A stretch of DNA of 64,000 nucleotides from Solibacillus isronensis (GTDB lineage: Bacteria; Bacillota; Bacilli; Bacillales_A; Planococcaceae): the NCBI RefSeq assembly GCF_900168685.1, contig NZ_FVZN01000011.1, positions 1 through 64,000 on the forward strand, in the 5' to 3' direction. Position numbers and translations under genes: made by a program. Numbering within the stretch: position 1 is the stretch's first letter; each line of letters starts with the position of its first letter. A model generated the notes under the pieces. It had not been told where the DNA came from, did no database searches, and worked only from the letters and a program-made list of their open reading frames with translations. This document shows positions 55,819-64,000 of the stretch, piece after piece.

Positions 55819-56342
55819 AACAGTTTGGTTTAGGCGAATTAAGTTATTACAAAGAAAACACTCAAGAACAGTTCTTTACAATCGAACAATACTTTCTTGA
55901 AAAAGAAGAACGCCTTAAAGAAATACTCGAAGAGATTAAATCTACAAACTTTAATATTCGTGGAATATGTAAGGATACGAATATCTCAAAAAGTACCGTT
56001 TACAACAATCCAAACACAATCCGTTTATACATAGAAAAGAGGATTAAGGATATTGAAACACAAGACCTGTTATTTAAAAACAAACAAGAAAAGTCACAAG
56101 AACGAATAACAGAAATCGAAGATTTTCTTGATAAGGCAATTATAGACCAAATCGAATATAACAATTTGAAGGTACATAACGGACACTTACAAGTTGAACT
56201 TAATCGCTTTTCTGAAAAGTGCGAACTGTTAGGTGCGGAACGCCTTGAACTCGTAAAGAGACTAAACGCAGCAGAAATAGAACTTAGACAACTACGAAAT
56301 AAAAAAGGCAATGTCGTTACGTTGAATGAAGAAAAAGTGTAA
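55776..56342 (+). CDS. tnpC: TnpC-like coiled-coil transposition protein
   Basis: A 188-residue basic, mostly helical protein. An N-terminal helix-turn-helix-like part (NIRGICKDTNISKSTVYNNP at ~60-79) is followed by a coiled coil to ~180. This fits DUF6262/TnpC, the third Tn554 gene, which aids and orients transposition. AGGAGG precedes the ATG; it overlaps the third recombinase gene by 43 nt. Confidence 0.8.
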   Translation: MERENIITATAGRLKQFGLGELSYYKENTQEQFFTIEQYFLEKEERLKEILEEIKSTNFNIRGICKDTNISKSTVYNNPNTIRLYIEKRIKDIETQDLLFKNKQEKSQERITEIEDFLDKAIIDQIEYNNLKVHNGHLQVELNRFSEKCELLGAERLELVKRLNAAEIELRQLRNKKGNVVTLNEEKV

Positions 56343-56400
56343 CGATTGCCTTCTAAAAGGGATTCCGTCAGAATTATGCGGATTTACAACGTTAAGGTGA

Positions 56401-56436
56401 AAAAATGCCCCCAAACATCGCTTTGTGGGCATTTTC
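56401..56436. terminator. Terminator between tnp operon and OLD gene
   Basis: AAAATGCCCcCAAA / TTTGtGGGCATTTT, between convergent genes. Confidence 0.78.
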
Positions 56437-56527
56437 GTTATTCCACAATCTGGTCATATTGAATATTAATTGATTACATATCAGAGGATTAAGATTTTTG
56501 ACACATAGCTTTATTAATATATAAAAT

Positions 56528-58429
56528 TCAACTATTAAACTCTAATTGTCTTATATCTTTCAGCTTTCCCGTATAATACAAACTGGCAATTGATTTAAAC
56601 CAAGATTCTATCTCGTTATAAGTTCCCATATCATGTAAGTCTTTAGCAGTTATTCTCTTAGTTAGTTCTCCGTTTAACCTTAATTTAATAATTTGCTCTC
56701 TTTTATTTACATCACGAATATCTGTCATACAAATATTAATTAACCTCTTAGGTACATCTATCTGCATCCAACTTTCTTTTAACTCTTCTAAATTTAAATT
56801 AAATAAATCCGCAACCAACTTAGGCGGTATATAATTCTCCATCTCTAAAAAATTTGTGTTTACCCCAAACCTTCTCAAATCATTTAATTCACGCATTTCA
56901 TCTATTTTCTTAACGTATTTCGGTTCGTCTGAATCGTAAATATGAAATTCTAGTACGTTCGAATTTTTCAAATAGTCATTGTTAATCCAATTTATTAACT
57001 TCCCTCCAGAAAGAGGCATTATGGATATTTCTTCTTTTTTCAAATCAATTATCGCTTTAAATTCAGGTATACACTGATTTAAATTCATAATAAAATTAAC
57101 ATCGTTTTCTCCTTCTACACAAATTGCTACTTTAGATTGAATAGTTGGTAATATCCCTAAAGAGCGAGCGATTTTATGTATTTTGCGTTCATTATCCTTT
57201 TCAATCTGCGGGAAATCTGTTTCTTTATGAATAAATATTATACTGTCGAGGTCAACCATCTTTGCTATTTCTGGTGTATGAGTTGTTAAGATAACTTGAT
57301 GCTGTACATCATTTGCAATTGAAGATAGCGACTCTAATATCATTTTTTGGAAATCTGGATGTTGTGCAGTTTCTGGTTCCTCTATTGCATAGATAATCTC
57401 TTTTTTATTATTCTCTTTTGAAATTCTTTCTGCCTCTGCCCTGAAGTAACTTAATAATATTAGCCTACGTACTCCACTACCTCTTTTATTTAGAGGTATA
57501 TCATCATCACTTATTAAATCAAATGAAAATACTGAGTCCCACGGTTTTAAATTTAAATTAGTTTTTAATTTAGATGCTATACCACTATCAAATTCTTTTA
57601 GTTTTTCTATAGTTTGTTCCCCTACTGTAGAAACTATTTTATTTACCTCTTCTTTAATTCTATCTAGTTCTTCCTGTAAATCAGCTAAAACCTTTTTTGT
57701 AGCGATTTTTAAAGGGTTCTGCACCTCACCGTCGGAATCCGAATTACTTCTGTCCGACTGAAACAAAAAGAATAATGGTAGATTTTCTTTTAACTTTCTC
57801 CAGATATCTTTTTCACCTGTTGCATCTTCAACTTTTTTGATTTCAATATTAATTTCTTCAAATATAGTTTCATCCGTAACAAGTACATTGAAAAGAGCCT
57901 TTCTCATAATTGAATTGGTATTTTTATTAACATCTTCATAATTCAATAATCTATCTTTATAACTACTCAACTTTTTTTGTAACTCTGGTTTCTTTAATAA
58001 TATAAATGGTTCTTCAGAAATTTTCGGATAATTTGCTTTTAAACTTACAGACAAGCTTTTTGCCGTAAGTGATGTATTACTACAATTCCATTTTTTTATG
58101 ATTTCCAAATTACCATCTTTATTTAATAAAAACTCATCAGCAAAAGTTGTTGAATGAGTCGTATCTAAATAGATTGGTCTTTCTTTCTCGATTTCAAAAA
58201 TGCAAGATATTTCAAAGTATTTTTCTGGAGAATAAATATTACAATCAATAATTTCAGGTTTTACCAGCGGGGACTTTGATTCACCATTAAAGAAAATCTC
58301 CAATGCATCCATTAATGTGGATTTCCCTACATCATTGCGTCCAATTATTAAGTTTAATTCATTTGTAAAATCAATATCAATATCTTTATATCCTCGAAAA
58401 TTTTTTAATTTTAATGTTTTTAGTTTCAT
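56528..58429 (-). CDS. OLD-family ATPase/TOPRIM endonuclease
   Basis: A 633-residue protein. The N-terminal ABC/SMC-type ATPase (~1-410) has FRGY, Walker A GRNDVGKST at ~30-38, a central coiled coil (~240-275), GSGVRRLILLSYF (signature-like) and Walker B IIYAIEEPETAQHP at ~343-356 with an H-loop in ILTTHTPEIA. The C-terminal TOPRIM nuclease has Glu in CVEGENDVNF (~437) and YDSDEPKY (~495). This is the layout of OLD nucleases, such as Gabija GajA and P2 Old, many of which block phages. It is a lone gene in the transposon, opposite to its neighbours, without a GajB-like partner. RBS AAGGAGGG. Confidence 0.88.
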   Translation of the reverse strand: MKLKTLKLKNFRGYKDIDIDFTNELNLIIGRNDVGKSTLMDALEIFFNGESKSPLVKPEIIDCNIYSPEKYFEISCIFEIEKERPIYLDTTHSTTFADEFLLNKDGNLEIIKKWNCSNTSLTAKSLSVSLKANYPKISEEPFILLKKPELQKKLSSYKDRLLNYEDVNKNTNSIMRKALFNVLVTDETIFEEINIEIKKVEDATGEKDIWRKLKENLPLFFLFQSDRSNSDSDGEVQNPLKIATKKVLADLQEELDRIKEEVNKIVSTVGEQTIEKLKEFDSGIASKLKTNLNLKPWDSVFSFDLISDDDIPLNKRGSGVRRLILLSYFRAEAERISKENNKKEIIYAIEEPETAQHPDFQKMILESLSSIANDVQHQVILTTHTPEIAKMVDLDSIIFIHKETDFPQIEKDNERKIHKIARSLGILPTIQSKVAICVEGENDVNFIMNLNQCIPEFKAIIDLKKEEISIMPLSGGKLINWINNDYLKNSNVLEFHIYDSDEPKYVKKIDEMRELNDLRRFGVNTNFLEMENYIPPKLVADLFNLNLEELKESWMQIDVPKRLINICMTDIRDVNKREQIIKLRLNGELTKRITAKDLHDMGTYNEIESWFKSIASLYYTGKLKDIRQLEFNS

Positions 58430-58490
58430 ACACTATCCCTCCTTAATTAAGGGTAGTATATTTTCGAAATATTACCATAATAAATATTTG

Positions 58491-58519
58491 ATTATATTTG
58501 TATATACAGGAAATTAAAA
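58491..58519 (-). promoter_or_regulatory. Promoter of OLD gene
   Basis: Minus strand -10 TATAAT (58491-58496) with TTTTAA (58514-58519) 17 bp away as a weak -35, about 60 bp upstream of the start. Confidence 0.45.
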
Positions 58520-58527
58520 CCACTATA

Positions 58528-58643
58528 AATAAAAGTGCCATGTCTCAATTTATCATCTAACACATGGCACTGCCTAATCTAATTACCTCTTCGGGTCACG
58601 TGCCTCAATACCTTCTGTATATAGATAGTTCTGAACGAGTCAA
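58528..58643 (-). ncRNA. Candidate small RNA or leader upstream of OLD gene
   Basis: On the minus strand, -35 TTGACT (58638-58643), 16 bp, -10 TATACA (58616-58621), then about 75 nt downstream a hairpin AGTGCCATGT / ACATGGCACT (58534-58571, 18-nt loop) followed by TTTTATTTA. No ORF lies between. It could be an ~80-nt small RNA or an attenuated leader of the OLD gene. Confidence 0.45.
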
Positions 58644-58810
58644 CGTACCTTTTCACCACACTCGGATATATCCATTCCACAAGGCAAAACGGGACTTGCA
58701 AGTTGTCGAATAGAAAATAAAGTTCTCAAATGTCGGATTGGGAATCTTATATCCAAAATAATATACGTTATTGGGAATTGAAAGCGTCCAATTCTTTTTG
58801 TATTGTTTCA
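58644..58810. other. Non-coding spacer in transposon
   Basis: No ORF and no recognised site between the small-RNA promoter and the cad promoter region. Confidence 0.5.
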
Positions 58811-58872
58811 TTCAAACATCCACTTGAATAACAAAATAAAAAGGAGTATATTTTAATCAAATGAATATTTGA
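58811..58872 (+). promoter_or_regulatory. cad promoter and CadC operators
   Basis: -35 TTGAAT (58824-58829), 17 bp, -10 TATATT (58847-58852). The perfect palindrome TCAAAT-GAAT-ATTTGA (58857-58872) covers the transcription start and closely resembles the CadC operator of staphylococcal cad. A second TTCAA-N8-TTGAA palindrome (58811-58828) overlaps the -35. Confidence 0.8.
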
Positions 58873-58891
58873 ATGAAAAGGAGTGATTAGT

Positions 58892-59260
58892 TTGAGTAAA
58901 AAAGATACTTGTGAAATTTATTGTTATGACGAAGAAAAAGTCAATCGAATACAAGGGAAATTAGAAAAAGAAGATTTATCTAGTGTTGCCCAATTATTTA
59001 AAGCACTTGCAGATGAAAATAGGGCAAAAATTTCCTATGCTTTATGCCAAGATGATGAGTTGTGCGTGTGTGATGTAGCAAATATCATTGGGTCTTCTGT
59101 TGCGACAGCATCTCATCATTTACGAACTTTGCATAAGCAAGGGGTTGTGAAGTATCGGAAAGAAGGAAAACTGGCGTTTTATTCGCTTGATGATGTTCAT
59201 ATTAAGCAATTGATTGTTATTGCGTTAGCACATAAGAAAGAGGTGAAAGTAAATGCCTAA
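58892..59260 (+). CDS. cadC: CadC, ArsR-family metal-sensing repressor
   Basis: A 122-residue ArsR/SmtB winged-helix repressor released by Cd, Pb or Zn. The metal-site cysteines C7, C11, C58 and C60 match canonical CadC positions exactly; the recognition helix is [20 protein letters not shown] at ~70-89. Start: TTG 58892 with AGGAG 8 nt upstream, giving the 122-residue length of pI258 CadC; a GTG at 58883 touches the RBS. Overlaps cadA by 8 nt. Confidence 0.93.
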   Translation: MSKKDTCEIYCYDEEKVNRIQGKLEKEDLSSVAQLFKALADENRAKISYALCQDDELCVCDVANIIGSSVATASHHLRTLHKQGVVKYRKEGKLAFYSLDDVHIKQLIVIALAHKKEVKVNA

Positions 59261-61385
59261 TCAACAAAAAGAAATATCAGAACAAGAAATGAAAACCTAT
59301 CGTGTTCAAGGATTTACTTGTACGAACTGTGCCACCATTTTTGAAAATAATGTAAAAGAATTACCGGGAGTTGAAGATGCAAAAGTGAATTTCGGTGCTT
59401 CAAAAGTGATGGTTCAAGGAAGTGCTACGATTGAAGAATTAGAAAAAGCAGGAGCATTTGAAAATTTAAAGATTCGGGATGAAAAAGAACAAAGGGTTGA
59501 ACGTGAACCATTTTGGAAACAAAAAGAAAACATTAAGGTCTATATCTCGGCATTATTGCTTGTAATTAGCTGGTTCTTAGGTGAACAATACGGGGAAGAA
59601 CATATTCTTCCAACGATTGGTTTTGCAGCATCCATTTTAATTGGTGGATATTCACTATTCATTAAAGGGCTTAAAAATCTAAGCAGATTAAAGTTTGATA
59701 TGAATACGCTCATGACGATTGCCATTTTAGGAGCTGCGGTTATTGGTGAATGGGGCGAAGGGGCAATGGTTGTCATTCTGTTCGCTATCAGTGAAGCATT
59801 AGAGCGTTATTCCATGGATAAAGCCCGTCAATCCATTGAATCATTAATGGATATTGCTCCAAAAGAAGCGTTAATTCGTCGTGGAACTGAAGAAATGATG
59901 GTTCATGTTGAAGATATTCAGGTTGGAGACATCATGATTGTAAAACCCGGTCAAAAATTGGCGATGGATGGAACAGTTATTAAGGGAACTTCAACGTTAA
60001 ATCAGGCTGCAATTACTGGAGAAAGTGTTCCAGTAACTAAAACAAAAAATGATGAGGTCTTTGCCGGAACCTTAAACGAAGAAGGATTGCTTGAAGTAAA
60101 AGTAACAAAACGAGTTGAAGATACGACGCTTTCGAAAATTATTCATCTTGTAGAAGAAGCACAAGCAGAACGAGCACCTTCTCAAGCTTTTGTAGATAAA
60201 TTTGCGAAATACTATACACCTGCAATTGTCATTTTGGCAGCTTTAATTGCCGTTCTTCCCCCACTGTTTGGTGGAGATTGGAGTGAATGGATTTATCAAG
60301 GTTTAGCAATATTAGTGGTTGGTTGTCCATGTGCTTTAGTTGTTTCAACTCCAGTGGCTGTTGTTACTGCAATAGGTAATGCCGCAAGAAACGGTGTTTT
60401 AATTAAAGGTGGCGTTTATTTAGAAGAAACAGGACATTTAAAAGCGATTGCTTTTGATAAAACAGGAACTCTTACGAAAGGTGTTCCTGCTGTAACCGAT
60501 ATCGTGACATATGGTAGAAGCGAAAGTGAATTATTGACAATTACAGCAGCCATCGAAAATGGTTCCCAACATCCATTAGCTTCAGCGATTATGGGAAAAG
60601 CTGAAGAAAACAGGTTAAACTTTAAAGGTATCGTGGTTGAAGAATTCCAATCTATTACAGGAAAAGGCGTTAAAGCCAAAGTAAATAATGAAATATACTA
60701 TGTAGGAAGTCCGAATTTGTTTGAAGAAACCCTTCGAAATGGTATTGAAACATCCATTATAGAAAGTATTGCTCGTATGCAAACTCAAGGAAAAACTGTA
60801 ATGGTTTTGGGAACGGAAAAAGAAATTCTTTCGTTGATTGCCGTTGCAGATGAAATGAGAGAATCCTCAAAAGAAGTCATCAGTCAACTGAATTATATGG
60901 GAATCGAAACAGTAATGCTTACTGGTGATAATCAACGAACAGCAGAAGCCATTGGAAAACAGGTTGGTGTATCAGATATTAAAGCCGATTTATTGCCAGA
61001 GGATAAATTAAACTTCATTAAAAAACTTCGTGAAAAACATCAGAGTGTGGCAATGGTTGGAGATGGTGTCAACGATGCCCCAGCACTTGCAGCATCTACA
61101 GTTGGTGTTGCAATGGGTGGTGCTGGAACGGATACAGCGTTAGAAACTGCTGATATTGCATTAATGTCTGATGACCTAAGCAAATTACCATATACCATTA
61201 AATTAAGCCGTAAAGCTTTAGTCATAATCAAGCAAAACATCACCTTCTCCTTAGCGATTAAATTAGTAGCATTACTGTTAGTTATGCCCGGTTGGTTAAC
61301 GTTATGGATAGCAATATTTGCTGATATGGGAGCAACACTGCTTGTAACGTTAAACAGTTTAAGGTTATTGAGAGTTAAAGAATAA
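59253..61385 (+). CDS. cadA: CadA, Cd/Zn/Pb-exporting P1B-type ATPase
   Basis: A 710-residue heavy-metal efflux pump. One N-terminal HMA domain with CTNC (C23, C26), eight membrane helices, actuator TGES motif (~259), CPC metal site (C358, C360), phosphorylation Asp402 in [16 protein letters not shown] at ~605. The CPC form with a single HMA is typical of Cd/Zn/Pb transporters. Translationally coupled to cadC. Last cargo gene before the right end of the transposon. Confidence 0.94.
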   Translation: MPNQQKEISEQEMKTYRVQGFTCTNCATIFENNVKELPGVEDAKVNFGASKVMVQGSATIEELEKAGAFENLKIRDEKEQRVEREPFWKQKENIKVYISALLLVISWFLGEQYGEEHILPTIGFAASILIGGYSLFIKGLKNLSRLKFDMNTLMTIAILGAAVIGEWGEGAMVVILFAISEALERYSMDKARQSIESLMDIAPKEALIRRGTEEMMVHVEDIQVGDIMIVKPGQKLAMDGTVIKGTSTLNQAAITGESVPVTKTKNDEVFAGTLNEEGLLEVKVTKRVEDTTLSKIIHLVEEAQAERAPSQAFVDKFAKYYTPAIVILAALIAVLPPLFGGDWSEWIYQGLAILVVGCPCALVVSTPVAVVTAIGNAARNGVLIKGGVYLEETGHLKAIAFDKTGTLTKGVPAVTDIVTYGRSESELLTITAAIENGSQHPLASAIMGKAEENRLNFKGIVVEEFQSITGKGVKAKVNNEIYYVGSPNLFEETLRNGIETSIIESIARMQTQGKTVMVLGTEKEILSLIAVADEMRESSKEVISQLNYMGIETVMLTGDNQRTAEAIGKQVGVSDIKADLLPEDKLNFIKKLREKHQSVAMVGDGVNDAPALAASTVGVAMGGAGTDTALETADIALMSDDLSKLPYTIKLSRKALVIIKQNITFSLAIKLVALLLVMPGWLTLWIAIFADMGATLLVTLNSLRLLRVKE

Positions 61386-61443
61386 AATTTTTCTGACACT
61401 AGCCCTATAAGAACAGCCTTTAAATTTAACCGAGCCAATTAAA

Positions 61444-61608
61444 AGTGTCCAACTTAAATAAGCTAAATCGAAAGTTTTCGCTATAAAAAAAGCAAAACCT
61501 TACGGCTTTTCTAAAGGTTTTTCAAACAACATTAGTGTCCAATAACCAAAATCTTATAAAACCGTTATATCACAAGGTTTATAGCTATTGGACACTTTTC
61601 AAGGTAGT
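61444..61608. repeat. Subterminal AGTGTCCAA repeats (right end)
   Basis: AGTGTCCAA occurs at 61444-61452 and 61534-61542 and, inverted, at 61588-61596; the last is joined to TTTTCAAGGTAG at the extreme end. Matching (A)GTCCA copies lie at the left end. A weak hairpin AAAACCTT / AAGGTTTT (61494-61521) may end cadA transcription. Confidence 0.6.
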
Positions 61609-61618
61609 ATAAGGGCTG

Positions 61619-61980
61619 GATTCATTATGCAAAAGCTTGAAGGAGACGGTATGGCTTTTGTACATGCAGGCGGAACAATTTACGAACGCAAACTGCAGCC
61701 GGGCGAAACATTGCGCATTGATACAGGCTGTTTAGTCGCGATGACACAAGATGTAAATTACAATATCGAAATGGTAAGCGGCATTAAAACAGCTTTATTC
61801 GGTGGGGAAGGTTTATTCTTTGCTACGCTTTCCGGTCCTGGTACAGTTTGGGTACAATCATTGCCATTCAGCCGTTTGGCAAGCCGTGTGTTTGCTGCAG
61901 CACCAGTTTCTCAAGGTGGTGGCGGTAAAGACGCAGGTGAAGGCGGTATCGGCGGATTATTCGATCTGTTCAATAAATAA
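61619..61980 (+). pseudogene. AIM24-family gene, 3' half (split by transposon)
   Basis: The C-terminal ~120 codons of the AIM24 gene: [18 protein letters not shown], then [20 protein letters not shown] and a Gly-rich tail ending GGLFDLFNK. Its reading frame is continuous with the 5' half once the transposon is removed. An ATG at 61627 or a TTG at 61588 could in principle start it, but no good RBS is seen, so it is probably silent. Confidence 0.9.
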
Positions 61981-61984
61981 GCAC

Positions 61985-62024
61985 AAAAAAGGAGCGATCC
62001 CGAATTCAGGACAGCTCCTTTTCC
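61985..62024. terminator. Bidirectional terminator
   Basis: AAAAAGGAGC.TCC / GGA.GCTCCTTTT with T runs on both strands. Confidence 0.85.
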
Positions 62025-62027
62025 TTT

Positions 62028-62852
62028 TTATACAGATAATACGATAATTAAGATTAGTGCCAGCACGATTCGGTAAATCGCAAATGGCGTTAATTTTACT
62101 TTTGAAATCAGTTTCAGGAAGAATTTAATTGAAATAAGTGCAAATACAAATGCGCTCACAAAGCCGACTACATAAAACCAAAAGTGATCGGCATTAATTT
62201 GATCCCAGTTCTTAACAAGCGACAAACCGCTTGCTCCTGCCATAATCGGCACGGCCATAATGAACGTAAAGTCTGCTGCTGTTTTATGATCTAACCCAAG
62301 AAGTACCCCGCCTGAAATCGTTGAGCCTGAGCGTGAAAACCCTGGCCAAAGCGATAGACATTGGATAAGTCCTATTTTCAATGCTTTACTGTACGAAATA
62401 TCATCCAATGACGTAATTGCGGGTTTTTTCGGTCCAAACTTATCAGCAATAATCATAAAGATCGCTCCGATAATTAGTCCAATAATTACTGTTTTAATAC
62501 TGAATAAATTTTCATCGATAAAATCTTCAAACAGCACTCCAAAAATACCAGCAGGAATAATACCGACAATTACATGTCCTAAATTAAAACGCGTCTTTTT
62601 CTGACCTTCTATTTTATATAATCCAACTAAACTTAGTAATCGTTTCCACATAACGAAAACGACCGCTAATATCGATCCGAGCTGAATTACGATTTTAAAT
62701 GTATTTGCCGAGCCGGATCCTAAAAATTCCTTCGTTTGCAGCCACATATCATCAACAATAATCATATGTCCTGTTGAGGAAACAGGCGCAAATTCGGTCA
62801 TCCCTTCGACAAATCCTAAAATTAAAGCTTTTAAAAGCTCAATCCATTCCAT
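62028..62852 (-). CDS. uppP: Undecaprenyl-diphosphatase (BacA/UppP)
   Basis: A 274-residue membrane enzyme with seven to eight helices that recycles undecaprenyl pyrophosphate to the monophosphate carrier for peptidoglycan and teichoic acid synthesis. Active-site motifs: EGMTEFAPVSSTGHMI at ~16-31 and LWPGFSRSGSTISGG at ~166-180. Overproduction gives bacitracin resistance in other species. AGGGG precedes the start. Confidence 0.93.
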   Translation of the reverse strand: MEWIELLKALILGFVEGMTEFAPVSSTGHMIIVDDMWLQTKEFLGSGSANTFKIVIQLGSILAVVFVMWKRLLSLVGLYKIEGQKKTRFNLGHVIVGIIPAGIFGVLFEDFIDENLFSIKTVIIGLIIGAIFMIIADKFGPKKPAITSLDDISYSKALKIGLIQCLSLWPGFSRSGSTISGGVLLGLDHKTAADFTFIMAVPIMAGASGLSLVKNWDQINADHFWFYVVGFVSAFVFALISIKFFLKLISKVKLTPFAIYRIVLALILIIVLSV

Positions 62853-62876
62853 TATTCCGTTCCCCTTTTTGCAATC

Positions 62877-63950
62877 TTATTCGCTAAATTTTACATCTAT
62901 AACCCATAATTCAGAGCGACTGCCAATACGTGTTGGAGGCCCCCAAAAACCAAAGCCGCTCGAAACAAGCGCATGTAACTGCTCTTTTTCAAGAAGACCG
63001 TAATCCAACTCAAAAACTCTTTCTGTTATGAGATGGTTTGGCCACATTTGACCGCGATGCGTATGCCCGGAAACATGAAAATCCACACCTAAACGGGCTG
63101 GCTCATCCAAATCCAGCGGTGTATGGTTCATGACAAACCAAGGTAAGTTTTCATTTTCAGGCTGCATCTCTTTTAAAGCTAAGCGGTTTTCATTTGTCGC
63201 ATCTTCCCGCCCTGTTAAATAAAAACGATTCGCAACTAAAATTGTTTCATCCATTAAAATTTTAACATTCGCCTCAGCCATTTCCTTTTTAAATTCAGGA
63301 ATCTCATTGCCGTAATATTCATGGTTGCCCAGTACTCCGTATACACCATATGTCGCCTTTAAATTTTTCATCACTTCGCCCATATCTTTTTCGACAAAGC
63401 GCTTTGGACTATCATCGACAATATCACCCGGAAGAAGGACTAAATCGGGATTTTGTTCATTTGAAAGTGCAACAAACTTATCCAAATGCCCTTTCCCTGA
63501 CAACAAACCGAGGTGGAAATCCGATGCCATAACAATACGCATATCGTCCCCAGGCTTATCAATGTTAATTGTAGCATTTCGAACTACCGGAGAATATGCA
63601 AAATATGTACCTGCAATTAATAAAACGATCAGTAAACCGACAACCCCTGTACCGACCAGTTTCGTTGTAAGCGGTGTAAACTTAATAATTAAGTTTGCAA
63701 TGATACAAAGAATGAGCCCGTACTGCAAAAAGAACATCCAATAACTGCCGAGCACCGAGAATGGCGTTAATAGTGGATGGAGCTTTCCTATAAAATAACC
63801 GTATGATACGAGAAACAGCACTGTCCAATAAACAATCGGCCAACGAAATTGCTGAATCGACAACAGCCATGCCCTAAAATTCCAGCCAAGATAAAATGTA
63901 AGGCCGCTATATATCGCTAATGCTACTATGCCTAAAAGTATACGCATCAT
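62877..63950 (-). CDS. Membrane-anchored metallophosphoesterase (YkuE-like class)
   Basis: A 357-residue protein with four to five N-terminal helices (~1-125) and a calcineurin-like phosphoesterase domain facing outward or the membrane surface: ASDFHLG (~145), LPGDIVDD (~175), GNHEYYG (~210), NHTPLD and SGHTHRGQ (~275). All metal-ligand motifs are intact. Relatives act on UDP-diacylglucosamine-like or other membrane phosphoesters. Start 63950 is one of three consecutive ATGs; AGGAG gives it a 7-nt spacer. A longer frame from a TTG at 63983 lacks an RBS. Confidence 0.83.
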   Translation of the reverse strand: MMRILLGIVALAIYSGLTFYLGWNFRAWLLSIQQFRWPIVYWTVLFLVSYGYFIGKLHPLLTPFSVLGSYWMFFLQYGLILCIIANLIIKFTPLTTKLVGTGVVGLLIVLLIAGTYFAYSPVVRNATINIDKPGDDMRIVMASDFHLGLLSGKGHLDKFVALSNEQNPDLVLLPGDIVDDSPKRFVEKDMGEVMKNLKATYGVYGVLGNHEYYGNEIPEFKKEMAEANVKILMDETILVANRFYLTGREDATNENRLALKEMQPENENLPWFVMNHTPLDLDEPARLGVDFHVSGHTHRGQMWPNHLITERVFELDYGLLEKEQLHALVSSGFGFWGPPTRIGSRSELWVIDVKFSE

Positions 63951-64000
63951 CATGTTGCTCCTAACTTTATTTGTCATCTCCAATGTTGCTATTTTACTAT

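Larger units (their letters stand above)
50106..61612 (+). mobile_element. Tn554-family-like transposon
   Basis: An ~11.5 kb element bounded by TTATACTA (50106-50113) and TAGTATAA (61605-61612), which are inverted. It carries three overlapping tyrosine-recombinase genes plus a TnpC-like gene at the left, and cargo of an OLD-family nuclease, a possible small RNA and cadC-cadA. Left of it lies the hexamer GTGAAG, right of it GGGCTG, followed by the next target base, GATTC. A different hexamer on each side is what Tn554-type site-specific insertion leaves. It interrupts AIM24. The exact core length is inferred. Confidence 0.85.

Noticed and set aside
56528-58429. Gabija or PARIS system
   Set aside because: No UvrD-like GajB gene adjacent (Gabija), and ATPase and TOPRIM are fused in one protein unlike PARIS AriA/AriB.
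50106-61618. Integrative conjugative element or prophage
   Set aside because: No conjugation, capsid or lysis genes, no tRNA attachment site, and no long direct repeats. The recombinase set fits a Tn554-type transposon.

Overview
The window looks like chromosome from a low-GC Gram-positive of the Planococcaceae/Caryophanaceae (Solibacillus/Lysinibacillus-like). It opens inside a Bacillales-type 16S rRNA gene on the minus strand. Most proteins (YwbE, HelD, PdaC, YdhK/CopL-like, Csp-like, UppP, ScoAB) are Bacillaceae-like, and RBSs are strong AGGAGG types with frequent TTG/GTG starts. The genus is inferred from recall of sequence style, not from a search.

Layout. 1-500: 5' end of 16S rRNA with its promoters. 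749-4990: a small defence-like cluster, a Nudix hydrolase coupled to a PLD-nuclease/SF2-helicase/DUF3427 protein, followed convergently by an EVE-like/HNH endonuclease. 5255-12245: housekeeping and accessory metabolism (ABC exporter behind a Fur-box-like site, M19 dipeptidase, YwbE, VOC protein, DoxX, M14 carboxypeptidase, ScoAB CoA-transferase). 12730-32164: stress protein, chemoreceptor, nitroreductase, cell-wall amidase, HelD, tandem GNAT, c-di-GMP phosphodiesterase, ThrE-type exporter pair, PdaC, SigB-type GlsB, SH3 protein and a MacB-type ABC exporter. 32328-45252: secreted beta-propeller, PadR, YrzF-like kinase, a divergent copper module, an AraC/GyrI regulator, a polar amino acid ABC importer, pirin under a large palindrome, a lipoprotein alpha-carbonic anhydrase and a four-gene operon. 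45531-49475: an operon that fits lysine oxidation through lysine 6-dehydrogenase.

50106-61612 is an approximately 11.5 kb Tn554-family-like transposon that has split an AIM24-family gene. The 5' half (49670-50105) and 3' half (61619-61980) join in frame into a 265-residue protein once the element is removed. The element carries three overlapping tyrosine recombinases and a TnpC-like coiled-coil protein. Its cargo is an OLD-family ATPase/TOPRIM nuclease (a likely defence gene), a candidate small RNA or leader, and a cadC-cadA metal-resistance operon. After it come uppP and a metallophosphoesterase.

The least explained structure is a set of four intergenic arrays (12351-12667, 27789-27935, 29381-29551, 45333-45425). 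Each has an 8-11 nt core recurring with a spacing of 21 nt, separated by variable sequence. Two loci share one core, TTCTAATA/TATTAGAA, and one has a 63-nt higher-order repeat. They are not CRISPRs, and they generate spurious heptad-repeat ORFs.
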